A stretch of DNA of 64,000 nt from Anaerolineae bacterium (lineage in GTDB: Bacteria > Chloroflexota > Anaerolineae > Anaerolineales > Anaerolineaceae), in NCBI GenBank assembly GCA_013178185.1, contig JABLXC010000015.1:1-64000 (forward strand). The letters are read 5' to 3'. Of the stretch, positions 7,781 to 15,950 are shown in pieces. The stretch's first letter is position 1; each line of letters starts with the position of its first letter. A program made the translations under genes and the position numbers. The notes under the pieces are model-generated. The model was not told the DNA's origin. It ran no database searches and saw only the letters and a program-made list of their open reading frames with translations.

Positions 7781-8929
7781 ATGAAATTTAATTTTGACGT
7801 GATGCCTGACCGCCGAGCTACAGAGAGCGCAAAATGGAATCAGTACGACTCCGATGTTTTGCCCATGTGGATCGCTGATATGGATTTTTTATCGCCACCG
7901 GCGGTGATCGAGGCGCTGCAGCAACGAATCAGCCATGGTATTTTTGGATATGCTGCGCCGATCCCGGAACTGATTGAAGTCATTATCGAACGGCTGGATC
8001 ATCTTTACGGCTGGAAAGTGCACCCTGAAGACATTCTTTTCATTCCCGGAGTTGTGACAGGGTTAAACCTGGTTTGCCATGCCACTGTCAAACCAGGGGA
8101 GGCGGTCCTAATCCAACCCCCTGTTTATCCTCCTTTTCTATGGGCTGGGGCAAACGCGGGGGCGAGCCGCCGGGATGCTGTCCTGATGCTCGAAGCGGAT
8201 GGTGTTTACAGGATCGACTTTCAACAATTTGAAACGACTATAGATGAGCAGACCCGATTGTTCTTGCTCTGCAACCCTCATAACCCTGTAGGACGGGTCT
8301 TCTGCCGGGACGAACTTGAACAAATGGCTCAAATTTGCCTAAAACATCATCTTACTATCTGTTCGGACGAAATCCACTGCGAATTACTCTTCTCAGGCCA
8401 GAAACATATTCCCATCGCCACATTGGATCATGAGGTTGCTGCCCACACCATCACGCTGATGGCGCCCAGCAAGACCTTTAACATCGCCGGCTTGGATTTT
8501 TCGATTGCTATCATCCAAAACCCAGACTTGAGGCGACAAGTGGAAAAGGCACGCGCCGGGATGGTGCCTTCTGTTAACTTGCTTGGTCAGATTGCAGCCC
8601 TGGCGGCTTATCGCGATGGACAAGAATGGTTAGATGAATTGTTGATCTATCTGGAAGCTAATCGCGATCTTTTGTATGAATTTGTATCTGAAAAGCTTCC
8701 TGGCATTAAAATGCAGCGGCCAGAAGGGACTTTTTTGGCCTGGCTGGATTGCAGGAATGCGGCAATTCCTGGAAACCCCTATGAATATTTTCTCCAAAAG
8801 GGGCGTGTAGCCCTGTCGGATGGGCGTCTGTTCGGAACGGGTGGCGAAGGCTTTGTGCGGCTTAACTTCGGTTGCCCTCGTTCGGTGCTCACCGAAGCTT
8901 TAAAGCGCATGCAGTCCGCTTTGTCCTGA
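7781..8929 (+). CDS. PatB/MalY-type cysteine-S-conjugate beta-lyase (class I/II aminotransferase fold)
   Basis: This 382-residue PLP enzyme is of the MalY/PatB subgroup. Hallmarks are the N-terminal KWNQYDSDVLPMWIADMDF, the substrate segment PPVYPPF, NPHNPVGRVF, the SDEIHCELLF strand and the PLP-binding lysine K231 in APSKTFN. The family cleaves C-S bonds of cystathionine or cysteine conjugates and releases pyruvate, ammonia and a thiol. It may therefore serve methionine biosynthesis or thiol detoxification. It is transcribed divergently from the methyltransferase gene; TATAAT at 7731-7736 is a possible -10 element without a convincing -35. Confidence 0.88.
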   Translation: MKFNFDVMPDRRATESAKWNQYDSDVLPMWIADMDFLSPPAVIEALQQRISHGIFGYAAPIPELIEVIIERLDHLYGWKVHPEDILFIPGVVTGLNLVCHATVKPGEAVLIQPPVYPPFLWAGANAGASRRDAVLMLEADGVYRIDFQQFETTIDEQTRLFLLCNPHNPVGRVFCRDELEQMAQICLKHHLTICSDEIHCELLFSGQKHIPIATLDHEVAAHTITLMAPSKTFNIAGLDFSIAIIQNPDLRRQVEKARAGMVPSVNLLGQIAALAAYRDGQEWLDELLIYLEANRDLLYEFVSEKLPGIKMQRPEGTFLAWLDCRNAAIPGNPYEYFLQKGRVALSDGRLFGTGGEGFVRLNFGCPRSVLTEALKRMQSALS

Positions 8930-8996
8930 ACGTTTCCTAACCGGATGCTTATATAAATCTAATGGAGCGGTCGCGCCTTAACGGTAAAATTTGGCT

Positions 8997-9659
8997 ATGA
9001 AGATCTATAGCAAACAAACGAACAAACTGGCCAGCAGATCCGTAGGCTGTATTGCGATTTTCTTGATTGGACTCCCATTTGTGCTGGGTCTGTCTTATTT
9101 ATTCTTGCGGGGTCTGGGGGCTTACCTGATCGTTGCGGATCCACTAGAGAAATCTGAAGCGGTTGTCGTTCTAAGTGGCGGTGGGAACCCCAGGCTGGAA
9201 GAAGCAGGGCGGTTGTATAAAGAAGGATTGACGGATAAATTTGTCCTCACAGAGACAGGAAACAAGATCGCTGGTTATAACCAGGACTATTCCTTTTATG
9301 AAACGCTCAAAATTCTGAACATGGACATTCCTCCCACTGCAATTTATATCACGGAGGAACATGCCAAAGATACCTACGCTGAAGCTGTTGCTGTGCTTGA
9401 CTTAATGAAAAAGCATCACTTTCGATCTTGTATTGTTGTCACTGATCCCCATCATACTCGACGGGCGCGCTTAATTTTCCGCGATGTTTTTGCCGGAAAT
9501 GATATTATCGTCCGATTCTGGCCAGCTACCAACCATTGGTATCGGTCGGACAGCTGGTTTCTAAGCCCTTCGGGTTGGTTTGCTACCGTTTCTGAATATA
9601 TCGGCCTTACCGTTTATCAGCTTGGCATTTATCGCCTGTCAATCTTTCCTTTCGAATAA
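8997..9659 (+). CDS. YdcF/SanA/ElyC family (DUF218) membrane protein
   Basis: This is a protein of about 220 residues with one N-terminal transmembrane helix (about residues 17-40) followed by a DUF218 Rossmann-like domain: AVVVLSGGGNPRLEEAGRLY, FVLTET, then EEHAKDTYAEA and SCIVVTDPHHTRRARLIF. Relatives (SanA, ElyC) act in envelope integrity and lipid-carrier or peptidoglycan homeostasis, but the biochemical reaction is unsettled. TTG at 8991 is in frame; the ATG at 8997 is preferred although no clear ribosome-binding site is seen. A hairpin after the stop separates it from the convergent cold-shock gene. Confidence 0.82.
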   Translation: MKIYSKQTNKLASRSVGCIAIFLIGLPFVLGLSYLFLRGLGAYLIVADPLEKSEAVVVLSGGGNPRLEEAGRLYKEGLTDKFVLTETGNKIAGYNQDYSFYETLKILNMDIPPTAIYITEEHAKDTYAEAVAVLDLMKKHHFRSCIVVTDPHHTRRARLIFRDVFAGNDIIVRFWPATNHWYRSDSWFLSPSGWFATVSEYIGLTVYQLGIYRLSIFPFE

Positions 9660-9661
9660 AT

Positions 9662-9690
9662 GAGAGCCGCCTGTTGCGCTGGCGGCTCTC
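9662..9690. terminator. Hairpin terminator between convergent ydcF-like and csp genes
   Basis: GAGAGCCGCC and GGCGGCTCTC form a perfect 10-bp stem with a 9-base loop. It sits between two gene ends. There is only a short T-rich stretch on the minus-strand side, so it may work for both genes but most plausibly for the csp transcript. Confidence 0.65.
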
Positions 9691-9711
9691 GTTGTAGGTG
9701 GGGGTAATTAA

Positions 9712-9927
9712 TCAGCTAATCACTGTGACACTGGCGGCCTGAAGGCCTTTTGGTCCTTGTTCAATTGAAAATTCTACTTTTTGTCCTTCTTCCAAGCGGC
9801 GAAAACCATCCATTACAATAGAGGAAAAATGGACGAAGACGTCACTTTCGCCATCTTCTCGGCCAATGAATCCGTATCCTTTGGATGCATTGAACCATTT
9901 TACGATTCCGGTGTACCGTTCTGACAT
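9712..9927 (-). CDS. Cold-shock protein, CspA family
   Basis: This 71-residue single cold-shock domain is an RNA/single-stranded DNA chaperone. The nucleic-acid-binding motifs RNP1 (KGYGFIG) and RNP2 (VFVHF) are present, as is the opening [11 protein letters not shown]. Length is typical. A GGAG site precedes the ATG. Confidence 0.96.
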   Translation of the reverse strand: MSERYTGIVKWFNASKGYGFIGREDGESDVFVHFSSIVMDGFRRLEEGQKVEFSIEQGPKGLQAASVTVIS

Positions 9928-10058
9928 TTTTTACTTTCTCCATACTGAAATACAAAAATTAAAAGCGCCTTTTTTATTCAAATTCTAAAAATTCCCGAAT
10001 GAAAAGCAGGGCGCCTCCGACAAGGCACAAGATTATCATCTTCCAGCACCCCTGTCAA
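9928..10058 (-). promoter_or_regulatory. Probable promoter and long 5' leader of the csp gene
   Basis: On the minus strand TTGACA lies at 10058-10053. A GATAAT hexamer (10037-10032) follows at the short spacing of 15 bases. This would give a leader of about 100 bases, as is usual for cold-shock mRNAs. The leader is AT-rich with self-complementary GGCGCC (near 10010) and AGGCGCT (near 9970) segments that could pair at low temperature. The promoter call is tentative because the spacing is short. Confidence 0.4.
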
Positions 10059-10328
10059 GATCGCCGTGTTTGGGTAAAACGCGCTTCATTAATCCTGATC
10101 AGAGCTATCCATCTCCACAATTCTGAAAGCATGCGCCCAGTGGGAAAATTATGTCGGGCGTGGCCGGGAAATTTCGGCGTTTCAATCCTGGGGGTGGTTG
10201 TGCTACAATGAAATTCGAAATACTGTCTCGTTTTTACATTTTCTGCATGCAAAAAAGAGCATGGTTAATTGTTCGTGACTTGAGTTCTAAATTAATAACC
10301 ATGGAAATTTCGTCAAGAGGAGGCTGAA
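10059..10328. other. Non-coding interval upstream of the protease gene
   Basis: I see no convincing gene, RNA or promoter in these 270 bases. Open frames on either strand here are short and without family features. TACAAT at 10204-10209 is a possible -10 element for the protease gene, but no matching -35 is present. The protease start has the ribosome-binding site AGAGGAGG just before 10329. Confidence 0.4.
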
Positions 10329-11339
10329 ATGCCAGGTCTCAAAGAGATCCAAAAAGCAAAGAACGCTTATCGCGAAGTTATCCTGGCTATGCCAAACGTC
10401 GTTGGAATCGGCGCTGGTTATAAAGTCGTGGGGAATCAAAAAACAGAACACCTCTGTATTATCACGCTTGTCAAGGAAAAAATCCCCGCTTCTGAACTGC
10501 CGCCCTCGGGCCGGGTGCCGCCTCGTATCAATGACATATTGACCGATGTTGTGGAAGTGGGGGAATTGCGCGCCTTGCAGGATCACCAGACGCGCTGGCG
10601 GCCGTCTCCTGCCGGCGTCAGTATTGGCCATTACCAAATCACAGCCGGGACTCTTGGGTGCATCGTTCGGGATCGAGCAAGCGGAGCTGCGCTGATCCTT
10701 TCGAACAATCATGTCCTGGCAAACAGCAATGACGCCAATGAAGGCGATCCTATTCTGCAACCTGGCCCAGCGGACGGCGGGCAAAACCCGCAAGACGCGC
10801 TGGCAACCCTTACCAGGTTTATTCCAATTCATTTCACCGATGAGCAACCCCCAGAACCGCCAACTTCCTGCCTGACGCAAATTGCGATTGGCATTGCACA
10901 GTTCTTTGGGTTGAAAAAGTGGCTGGCTTCTCTACAAGCGCCACAACAACCCCTCACTAACCTGGTGGATGCCGCTGTGGCGCGCCCAATGAATGAGAAT
11001 GATCTTCTGGATGAGGTCCTTGAAATTGGACATGTCGAAGGCGTCTTGCCGCCTGAATTAGGGATGAACGTCCGAAAATCAGGACGAACAACTGGGTTGA
11101 CCACAGGAACGATCACGGTCATCGATACGACAGTAACGGTTGGCTATGTAGGAAGCCGCCTGGCGCGTTTTGACAATCAATTTCTGACTACCCCCATGTC
11201 TGAAGGCGGCGACTCCGGTTCTCTTTTAGTGGATGACGTTGCTCGCAAAGCGGTGGGGCTATTGTTTGCGGGTTCTGATAAAACCACCGTTTTTTCACCG
11301 ATCCAAGCTGTGTTGGACGCGCTGGAAGTGATGCTGTGA
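10329..11339 (+). CDS. Trypsin-like serine protease with N-terminal domain
   Basis: This 336-residue protein has two parts. Residues 1-90 form a small alpha/beta domain (NVVGIGAGYKVV, ITLVKEKIP, DVVEVGELRA). The rest is a chymotrypsin-fold protease with the triad H128 (SNNHVLA), D214 (VDAAVA) and S296 in GGDSGSLL. There is no signal peptide, so it appears to be cytoplasmic or exported by another route. Similar proteins are often listed as Nal1-like or as hypothetical S1-family peptidases. The following gene encodes a relative of the N-terminal domain alone and overlaps this stop codon. Substrates are unknown. Confidence 0.78.
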   Translation: MPGLKEIQKAKNAYREVILAMPNVVGIGAGYKVVGNQKTEHLCIITLVKEKIPASELPPSGRVPPRINDILTDVVEVGELRALQDHQTRWRPSPAGVSIGHYQITAGTLGCIVRDRASGAALILSNNHVLANSNDANEGDPILQPGPADGGQNPQDALATLTRFIPIHFTDEQPPEPPTSCLTQIAIGIAQFFGLKKWLASLQAPQQPLTNLVDAAVARPMNENDLLDEVLEIGHVEGVLPPELGMNVRKSGRTTGLTTGTITVIDTTVTVGYVGSRLARFDNQFLTTPMSEGGDSGSLLVDDVARKAVGLLFAGSDKTTVFSPIQAVLDALEVML

Positions 11340-11623
11340 AACAAGATGTGAACCACCAGAATATGCTAGCCAGGGCAAGAATCGTCTTGGATACTCATCG
11401 CGAACGGTTATTGTCAAAAGCAAATGTCGTCGGCGTTGGGGTAGGCTTACAACAGACTGAAGGCCACTATACTGATACCATTGCCCTGATCGTCTTGGTG
11501 ACGCGTAAACTGCCGCCTGAAGAACTCGCTGAGGCGGACCTTCTCCCGGAAGAAATTGAGGGTTTTCCGGTTGACGTTCAAGAGACAGGCCGTCTCAACG
11601 CAATGGGGCGAGCGCCAGGCTAG
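11336..11623 (+). CDS. Stand-alone homologue of the protease N-terminal domain
   Basis: This 95-residue protein begins at a GTG overlapping the TGA of the protease gene (GTGA), so the two are translationally coupled. Its core ANVVGVGVGLQQTEG, ALIVLVTRKLPPEEL and FPVDVQETGRLNA can be aligned by eye with NVVGIGAGYKVVGNQ, CIITLVKEKIPASEL and TDVVEVGELRALQD of the protease. It therefore looks like a free copy of the N-terminal domain and could act as an inhibitor, chaperone or targeting partner. The function is inferred only from this similarity and coupling. Confidence 0.7.
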   Translation: MKQDVNHQNMLARARIVLDTHRERLLSKANVVGVGVGLQQTEGHYTDTIALIVLVTRKLPPEELAEADLLPEEIEGFPVDVQETGRLNAMGRAPG

Positions 11624-11626
11624 AAA

Positions 11627-12196
11627 TTATGGCACTTCAAAGCGACCGCGTTCCTCGTCGTTGATCACCACAGTGTATTTCCCCGCGGGATAGCTACCCA
11701 GCTGAATTCGCAACTCAAAGGGGGCCAGAACCTGGGCGCAAATCGCGGCGGGATCGACCAGTGAATACACGTCAATCTCGATTCTGTTTTGTGCATCTAG
11801 TTTGTGCACTTCAGCCTTAACTTGGTGGCAAGGCGTAGGCAAAACGCCGGATAATTCTAACGTAATTTGCTTTGGAAAACTCTCCTTTTGGAGCAATTCC
11901 GCCGATTCAATGGTTGCCCCGGCGCGCTGCAATTTGATTCCCTCAGAAGTGGGCTGGCCAGCAACTGGCTGTTCGGCCAGAGGAGTTCCAGAATCTATCG
12001 TGTTCATGGGCGTATCCAGCAGGTGGGGTGTCTGGTCGACAGCAGGGTTGTCTGGTTCCTCGCTGCCTGGCAGAAGGGGTTTCTCTGCCGGGGCTGGCGT
12101 TGTCTTAGAGAGAAATGGGGCGGGAATCTGGCCATTGCAAGCCGAGACAGAAAAAAAGATCAAAACCATCAGGGTATAAGCAATTTTCGATGGCAT
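11627..12196 (-). CDS. Predicted lipoprotein, function unknown
   Basis: This is a lipoprotein of 189 residues. The ATG at 12196 has a GAGGA site and opens a signal peptide (SKIAYTLMVLIFFSVSAC) with lipobox VSAC. The open frame reaches 12325 but the upstream residues lack a signal-like character. A Pro/Thr/Glu-rich linker (about 25-75) leads to a compact beta-rich domain of about 105 residues ending EERGRFEVP. I do not recognise the domain. The gene ends four bases from the end of the convergent protease-associated gene. Confidence 0.65.
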   Translation of the reverse strand: MPSKIAYTLMVLIFFSVSACNGQIPAPFLSKTTPAPAEKPLLPGSEEPDNPAVDQTPHLLDTPMNTIDSGTPLAEQPVAGQPTSEGIKLQRAGATIESAELLQKESFPKQITLELSGVLPTPCHQVKAEVHKLDAQNRIEIDVYSLVDPAAICAQVLAPFELRIQLGSYPAGKYTVVINDEERGRFEVP

Positions 12197-12346
12197 TTGT
12201 TCCTCACCAGGATTACCGGGCACAGAGAGCGGCGCGTCCGGAAAATGATGAACTGGAATGAAAACAGTCTTGTTTATAATACTACAACGCATTGCCGCTT
12301 GGGGGAAAGCTCCAAAGATGTGCAAGTCGTTCGATTGATGTGGGCA

Positions 12347-13432
12347 TCAAGGGCGGGCAAAGACGAGGGTGTAATATCCGCCATAAGTGCTGCTGGCGTT
12401 ATAGACATAGGCAATGCCGATTTCGGTTGCTCTGAGGCTGAGGATATTCTCCCGATGAATTTTACTATTCATCCACCAGGTGAAAGCACCTTGCGGGGTT
12501 CCGCCAAATGCTGGGTTGCCTACGTAAATGTTCTCGGAGGCATAGGAATAACGATATTCTTGCGCTTTGATGCGGGTAGTCCAGGAGGAACCGTCGCTGC
12601 CAACATGGTCAACAAAATCCTTGCAGGCCATATCGGCGCTGTGCGCATAAGCCGCCGCGGAAAGCTGATTTTGCAAGATCAGTTCTTGAAGTCCGGCTTC
12701 TCGCCTGGCCTGGTTAATTGAGAGCAGAAGCTCTTGCTCATAAGCAGAATTTCGTTCAAGCGAGCAGCCAGCGGGCGCTACGCCAGGAGTGGAAACAATT
12801 GGAACCTGCGTGGGCAGTTGCCCCGAGTCAGTATAATAACTCACACCGATTTTTACCCAGATGGTGTCAATACCGTTGCTATTTACGCCAAAGCGTTTGC
12901 CATAAGGGTCCTGGAATTCCCAAAAGCCGGTGTATTCACCTCCCTGGGGGGGCGATTTGAGATTGACGGAAACGTCGACAATAGTGCCAGGGGTGGCTGG
13001 CGGCATCGGATTGGCGAGCGGGCCATCTAGTATATCGCCGCTGTGAAAGACCAGAGAATAATCCGGCCCCCAAGTGCAGGTGCCTTCATTTCGGATCCGC
13101 CAGGTTTTTGTAAAACTGACGTTTTGTTTAAATGAAGTTCCATCAGGGATGGTGACATCCCCAAAAAAACCGGCGGTATCCAGACAGGTTTTTTGAGGAA
13201 GGCTTGTTGGAGTTAGAACGGTTGTTTCCGGTGTTGGCGAAGGGTTGTCCTGTACAGGGGTTTGGGATGGAGAAGGTGAAGCTTCGAGGGTTGGGGCCGG
13301 CGTAGGGGTGGAGACTGGTTCCTGTTCACCCGTCACCGGGATGGGGCGAGTCGGCTGGAGCGTGGGTTGTCCTGTGCAAGAGGCAATGATGAGGGCCATC
13401 ACAAAACACAAAAACCAACGATAAGACCGCAT
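12347..13432 (-). CDS. Lipoprotein with NBR1-like Ig domain and CAP/SCP domain
   Basis: This 361-residue protein starts at the ATG at 13432, giving a signal peptide with lipobox IASC. A linker rich in P, T, S and E (to about residue 90) precedes an NBR1-like Ig domain marked by TKTWRIRNEGTCTWGPDYSLVF and WEFQDPYGKRFG. A C-terminal CAP domain follows with INQARREAGL, AYAHSADMA, DHVGSDGSSWTTRI, SENIYVG and WWMNSKIHRENIL. CAP domains occur in extracellular proteins of varied function. The NBR1 plus CAP combination on a lipid anchor suggests a surface protein. Confidence 0.8.
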   Translation of the reverse strand: MRSYRWFLCFVMALIIASCTGQPTLQPTRPIPVTGEQEPVSTPTPAPTLEASPSPSQTPVQDNPSPTPETTVLTPTSLPQKTCLDTAGFFGDVTIPDGTSFKQNVSFTKTWRIRNEGTCTWGPDYSLVFHSGDILDGPLANPMPPATPGTIVDVSVNLKSPPQGGEYTGFWEFQDPYGKRFGVNSNGIDTIWVKIGVSYYTDSGQLPTQVPIVSTPGVAPAGCSLERNSAYEQELLLSINQARREAGLQELILQNQLSAAAYAHSADMACKDFVDHVGSDGSSWTTRIKAQEYRYSYASENIYVGNPAFGGTPQGAFTWWMNSKIHRENILSLRATEIGIAYVYNASSTYGGYYTLVFARP

Positions 13433-13462
13433 CTTGAGCCTCGATTCTGTTGTAATAAGATA

Positions 13463-13490
13463 ATTATAGTCTTTATTATATCTTGACCAA
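13463..13490 (-). promoter_or_regulatory. Probable promoter of the CAP lipoprotein gene
   Basis: On the minus strand TTGGTC (13490-13485) and TATAAT (13468-13463) are 16 bases apart. A second TATAAT lies at 13480-13475 without a good -35. Either would start transcription 20 to 40 bases before the ATG at 13432. Confidence 0.5.
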
Positions 13491-13599
13491 CCCCGCAAGA
13501 CAACCGGCAATCTGGCACAAGACGGCTTTATTCCAGGTTTTTATCTCAAGTAATTTTTAAGAGAATTGAATGGCGCAGGAAAATTTTGCCAATGTGCGT

Positions 13600-13628
13600 T
13601 TGACAATTCGAGATAGCCATTCTAAACT
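13600..13628 (+). promoter_or_regulatory. Consensus promoter giving a leaderless yifB transcript
   Basis: TTGACA (13600-13605), 17 bases, TAAACT (13623-13628). The ATG of the next gene starts six bases after the -10 element, so the expected transcription start falls on or beside the start codon. No Shine-Dalgarno sequence is present between them. Confidence 0.75.
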
Positions 13629-13634
13629 TAGCTT

Positions 13635-15155
13635 ATGCTTGCGCGCGTTTACTCTTGCGCTGTCATTGGTCTGGATGGCGTCATTGTCGAAGTCGAGGTG
13701 GATACCGGCCAGGGGCTGCCGGGGATGACGATTGTAGGCCTGCCGGATGCGGCTGTTAATGAAAGCCGCGAACGCGTTCAAGCAGCTATCAAAAACGCCG
13801 GTTTGGAATACCCCCGTAAACGCATTGTCGTGAACCTGGCGCCTGCTTCGGTGCGCAAGGAAGGGCCAACTTACGACTTGCCCATCGCCCTGGGTGTCTT
13901 AATTATGACAGGGGCGCTTCCCCGGGTTGCATCCGAGGAGTCGTTAGTGGTCGGCGAGCTATCGCTAGATGGTAGCGTGCGGCATGCGCGCGGGGTGTTG
14001 CCGATGGCGGTGCTGGCTCGCCAACAAGGGTACAAGCGTATTATCGTCCCGCAGGCGGATGCTGCCGAGGCGGCCCTGGTGCCTGGTTTAGAAGTTGTCC
14101 CCATAACGTCCCTGGCGGAGCTTTACGCTTTTCTCAACGGCAACCTGGCAATTCCTCCCGTTTCTCCGCTCAATTTGGAAGATGTGACATTCGAAGCCCC
14201 GACCGATTTTGCCGAGATTCGCGGGCAGGAGCACGTCAAGCGCGCCGTTGAGGTAGCCGCGGCCGGCGGCCATAATTTGTTGATGATCGGACCGCCCGGC
14301 GCTGGGAAGACGCTGATTGCGAGAGCCCTGCCTTCGATCCTGCCATCCATGACTATTGATGAGGCGCTGGATGTGACCAGAATCTACTCTGTTGCCGATC
14401 TGCTGCCACCGGAGATTCCGCTGGTGCGGGTGCGCCCCTTCCGCGCCCCACACCACACCATCAGCCACGCTGGCCTGGTGGGTGGCGGCAACTGGCCGCA
14501 TCCAGGTGAAGTTTCCCTGGCGCACCGCGGTGTTTTATTTTTGGATGAATTGCCTGAATTTGGGATGCGGGTCTTAGAGGTGCTGCGTCAACCGATCGAA
14601 GACAAGGTGGTTACGATCAGCCGCGCTCAGGGTTCTCTCACTTTTCCGGCCAATTTTATGCTGGTGGCTGCCATGAATCCCTGCCCGTGCGGTTATTACG
14701 GCGATCCGGTACGGCCATGCACCTGCTCTGCGGCTGTGGTAACTAAATATCAAAAGCGCATCTCTGGGCCACTGCTCGACAGGATTGATATTCACATCGA
14801 AGTCCCCCGTTTGGATTACGAAAAGCTGAGCGAAAAACGACCAGGAGAACACTCTGGCGTCGTGCGTCAGCGGGTCGAGGCTGCCCGCCAGATACAGCGC
14901 GAACGCTTTGAAAACACCGGCCTGATTTGCAATAGCGATATGCGGCCGGCCGAAGTGCGCAAATATTGTTCATTGGACGAAACAGGCCGTTTACTCATGA
15001 AGACAGCTATGAACCAGCTCCAACTTACAGCCCGCGCCTATCACCGCGTGTTGAAGCTAGCGCGCACGATAGCGGATCTGGCCAACGCGCCGGAGATTGC
15101 TCCGGCTCACCTGGCCGAGGCGCTGCAATACCGGTCTCGTTTGGATGTTTCGTAA
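13635..15155 (+). CDS. YifB/ComM family Mg-chelatase-like AAA+ ATPase
   Basis: This is a 506-residue protein of the YifB/ComM family. The N-terminal ChlI-like domain starts with ARVYSCAVIGLDG and contains GLPDAAVNESRERVQAA. The AAA+ domain has Walker A GPPGAGKT near residue 220, Walker B LFLDELPEF near 300, and NPCPCGYYGDP with further cysteines CTC. A C-terminal helical Mg-chelatase domain follows. ComM relatives are helicases that extend branch migration during natural transformation; in other bacteria the role is not settled. Length is standard. It appears to be translated from a leaderless mRNA. Confidence 0.92.
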   Translation: MLARVYSCAVIGLDGVIVEVEVDTGQGLPGMTIVGLPDAAVNESRERVQAAIKNAGLEYPRKRIVVNLAPASVRKEGPTYDLPIALGVLIMTGALPRVASEESLVVGELSLDGSVRHARGVLPMAVLARQQGYKRIIVPQADAAEAALVPGLEVVPITSLAELYAFLNGNLAIPPVSPLNLEDVTFEAPTDFAEIRGQEHVKRAVEVAAAGGHNLLMIGPPGAGKTLIARALPSILPSMTIDEALDVTRIYSVADLLPPEIPLVRVRPFRAPHHTISHAGLVGGGNWPHPGEVSLAHRGVLFLDELPEFGMRVLEVLRQPIEDKVVTISRAQGSLTFPANFMLVAAMNPCPCGYYGDPVRPCTCSAAVVTKYQKRISGPLLDRIDIHIEVPRLDYEKLSEKRPGEHSGVVRQRVEAARQIQRERFENTGLICNSDMRPAEVRKYCSLDETGRLLMKTAMNQLQLTARAYHRVLKLARTIADLANAPEIAPAHLAEALQYRSRLDVS

Positions 15156-15163
15156 CTCCTTCC

Positions 15164-15211
15164 TTAAGTAAAGTAGCTCTATTACACGCGTAAGAGAGCT
15201 ACTTTACTTAA
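15164..15211. terminator. 17-bp perfect hairpin after yifB
   Basis: TTAAGTAAAGTAGCTCT (15164-15180) and AGAGCTACTTTACTTAA (15195-15211) are perfectly complementary around a 14-base loop. The position just after the yifB stop suggests transcription termination, possibly for both strands, but there is no run of T after it. Confidence 0.65.
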
Positions 15212-15321
15212 CTTCTTAACCACACCCCTGCAGTATACAAAGGATGGAATGCAAAAAAACTCTAATTTGGCAGGAGGTGTTTCAAGATTCCATTGGCGGC
15301 TTGATCGTTTGGCAGTCCGCT

Positions 15322-15726
15322 CTAATAAGATACCACGCGAGGTAGCTTTTTGGCCTGCTCAACCCAATCTCTTACTTGAGAAAGAACAGGGAGTCGCCTG
15401 ACAAGTTTTTTGGCGCGGTTCACTTCTGCCATTTTCTCGAGCAAATTTTCTGGTTTGCGCTGGGCAAGCTCTACCACGGTATCTACGCCGGCTTCTTCCA
15501 GGAGGTCGGAGTATTCTTCGCCTACTCCTTTGATCCGAAAAAGATCGGCATGGTTTACCCATTCCAGAAGCAGGGAATGGCTGATGCCGGTTTTTTCTTC
15601 CAGGCTTTTTCGGCCAGCCGGCGTTGCGCCTTGTTTGAGCAGGGCTTCGGTGGTGACAATACCAACCTTTTTCAGTTTCTCTGCGTAGGCAGGTCCAATT
15701 CCTTCGACTTTTATAACTGCAACCAT
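15322..15726 (-). CDS. DUF4332 helix-hairpin-helix protein
   Basis: This 134-residue protein has two tandem helix-hairpin-helix-like units: IKVEGIGPAYAEKLKKVGIVTTEALL at residues 5-30 and FRIKGVGEEYSDLLEEAGVDTVVELA at 62-87. This is the arrangement of the DUF4332 family. The G-I-G and G-V-G turns resemble DNA-binding HhH motifs, so nucleic-acid binding is plausible but unproven. A strong AGGAGG site precedes the ATG. It is a single gene with its own promoter. Confidence 0.8.
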   Translation of the reverse strand: MVAVIKVEGIGPAYAEKLKKVGIVTTEALLKQGATPAGRKSLEEKTGISHSLLLEWVNHADLFRIKGVGEEYSDLLEEAGVDTVVELAQRKPENLLEKMAEVNRAKKLVRRLPVLSQVRDWVEQAKKLPRVVSY

Positions 15727-15771
15727 CGTAATTCCTCCTGTTAAACGATTTTTATCATGCAGAATAAATTT

Positions 15772-15800
15772 ATTGTACAGGATTTATTTTGGAGGGTCAA
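15772..15800 (-). promoter_or_regulatory. Promoter of the DUF4332 gene
   Basis: On the minus strand TTGACC (15800-15795), 17 bases, TACAAT (15777-15772). The start would lie about 40 bases upstream of the ATG at 15726. Confidence 0.75.
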
Positions 15801-15905
15801 TCAAAATGCGGTGAGCGATCAAGTCTCAGAAAATTCTAGATTAAACCCAGATTCCCCCATGCACTGAGAAAAAACACGGGGCGACAAAGAACTTACAAAT
15901 CTAAA

Positions 15906-15923
15906 AAGTGGATAAAACCACTT
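15906..15923. promoter_or_regulatory. Dyad AAGTGG-N6-CCACTT overlapping the mraZ -35
   Basis: AAGTGG at 15906-15911 is repeated in inverted form as CCACTT at 15918-15923, with a six-base spacer. The right arm overlaps the -35 hexamer of the mraZ promoter. The core GTGG is the same as in the four direct MraZ boxes downstream, so it may be a further operator. Confidence 0.5.
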
Positions 15924-15950
15924 GCATTTTGGGTTTAATTCGTTTATACT
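15922..15950 (+). promoter_or_regulatory. Promoter of the dcw cluster
   Basis: TTGCAT (15922-15927), exactly 17 bases, TATACT (15945-15950). Transcription should start near 15957, within the MraZ boxes, giving a leader of about 75 bases before mraZ. Confidence 0.85.

Noticed and set aside
10287-10880. Open frame of 197 codons antisense to the protease
   Set aside because: The plus-strand frame contains a full serine protease triad; the antisense product has no family features.
11867-12721. Open frame of 284 codons on the plus strand over two lipoprotein genes
   Set aside because: It covers two signal-peptide-bearing minus-strand genes in antisense and has no recognisable protein features or ribosome-binding site.
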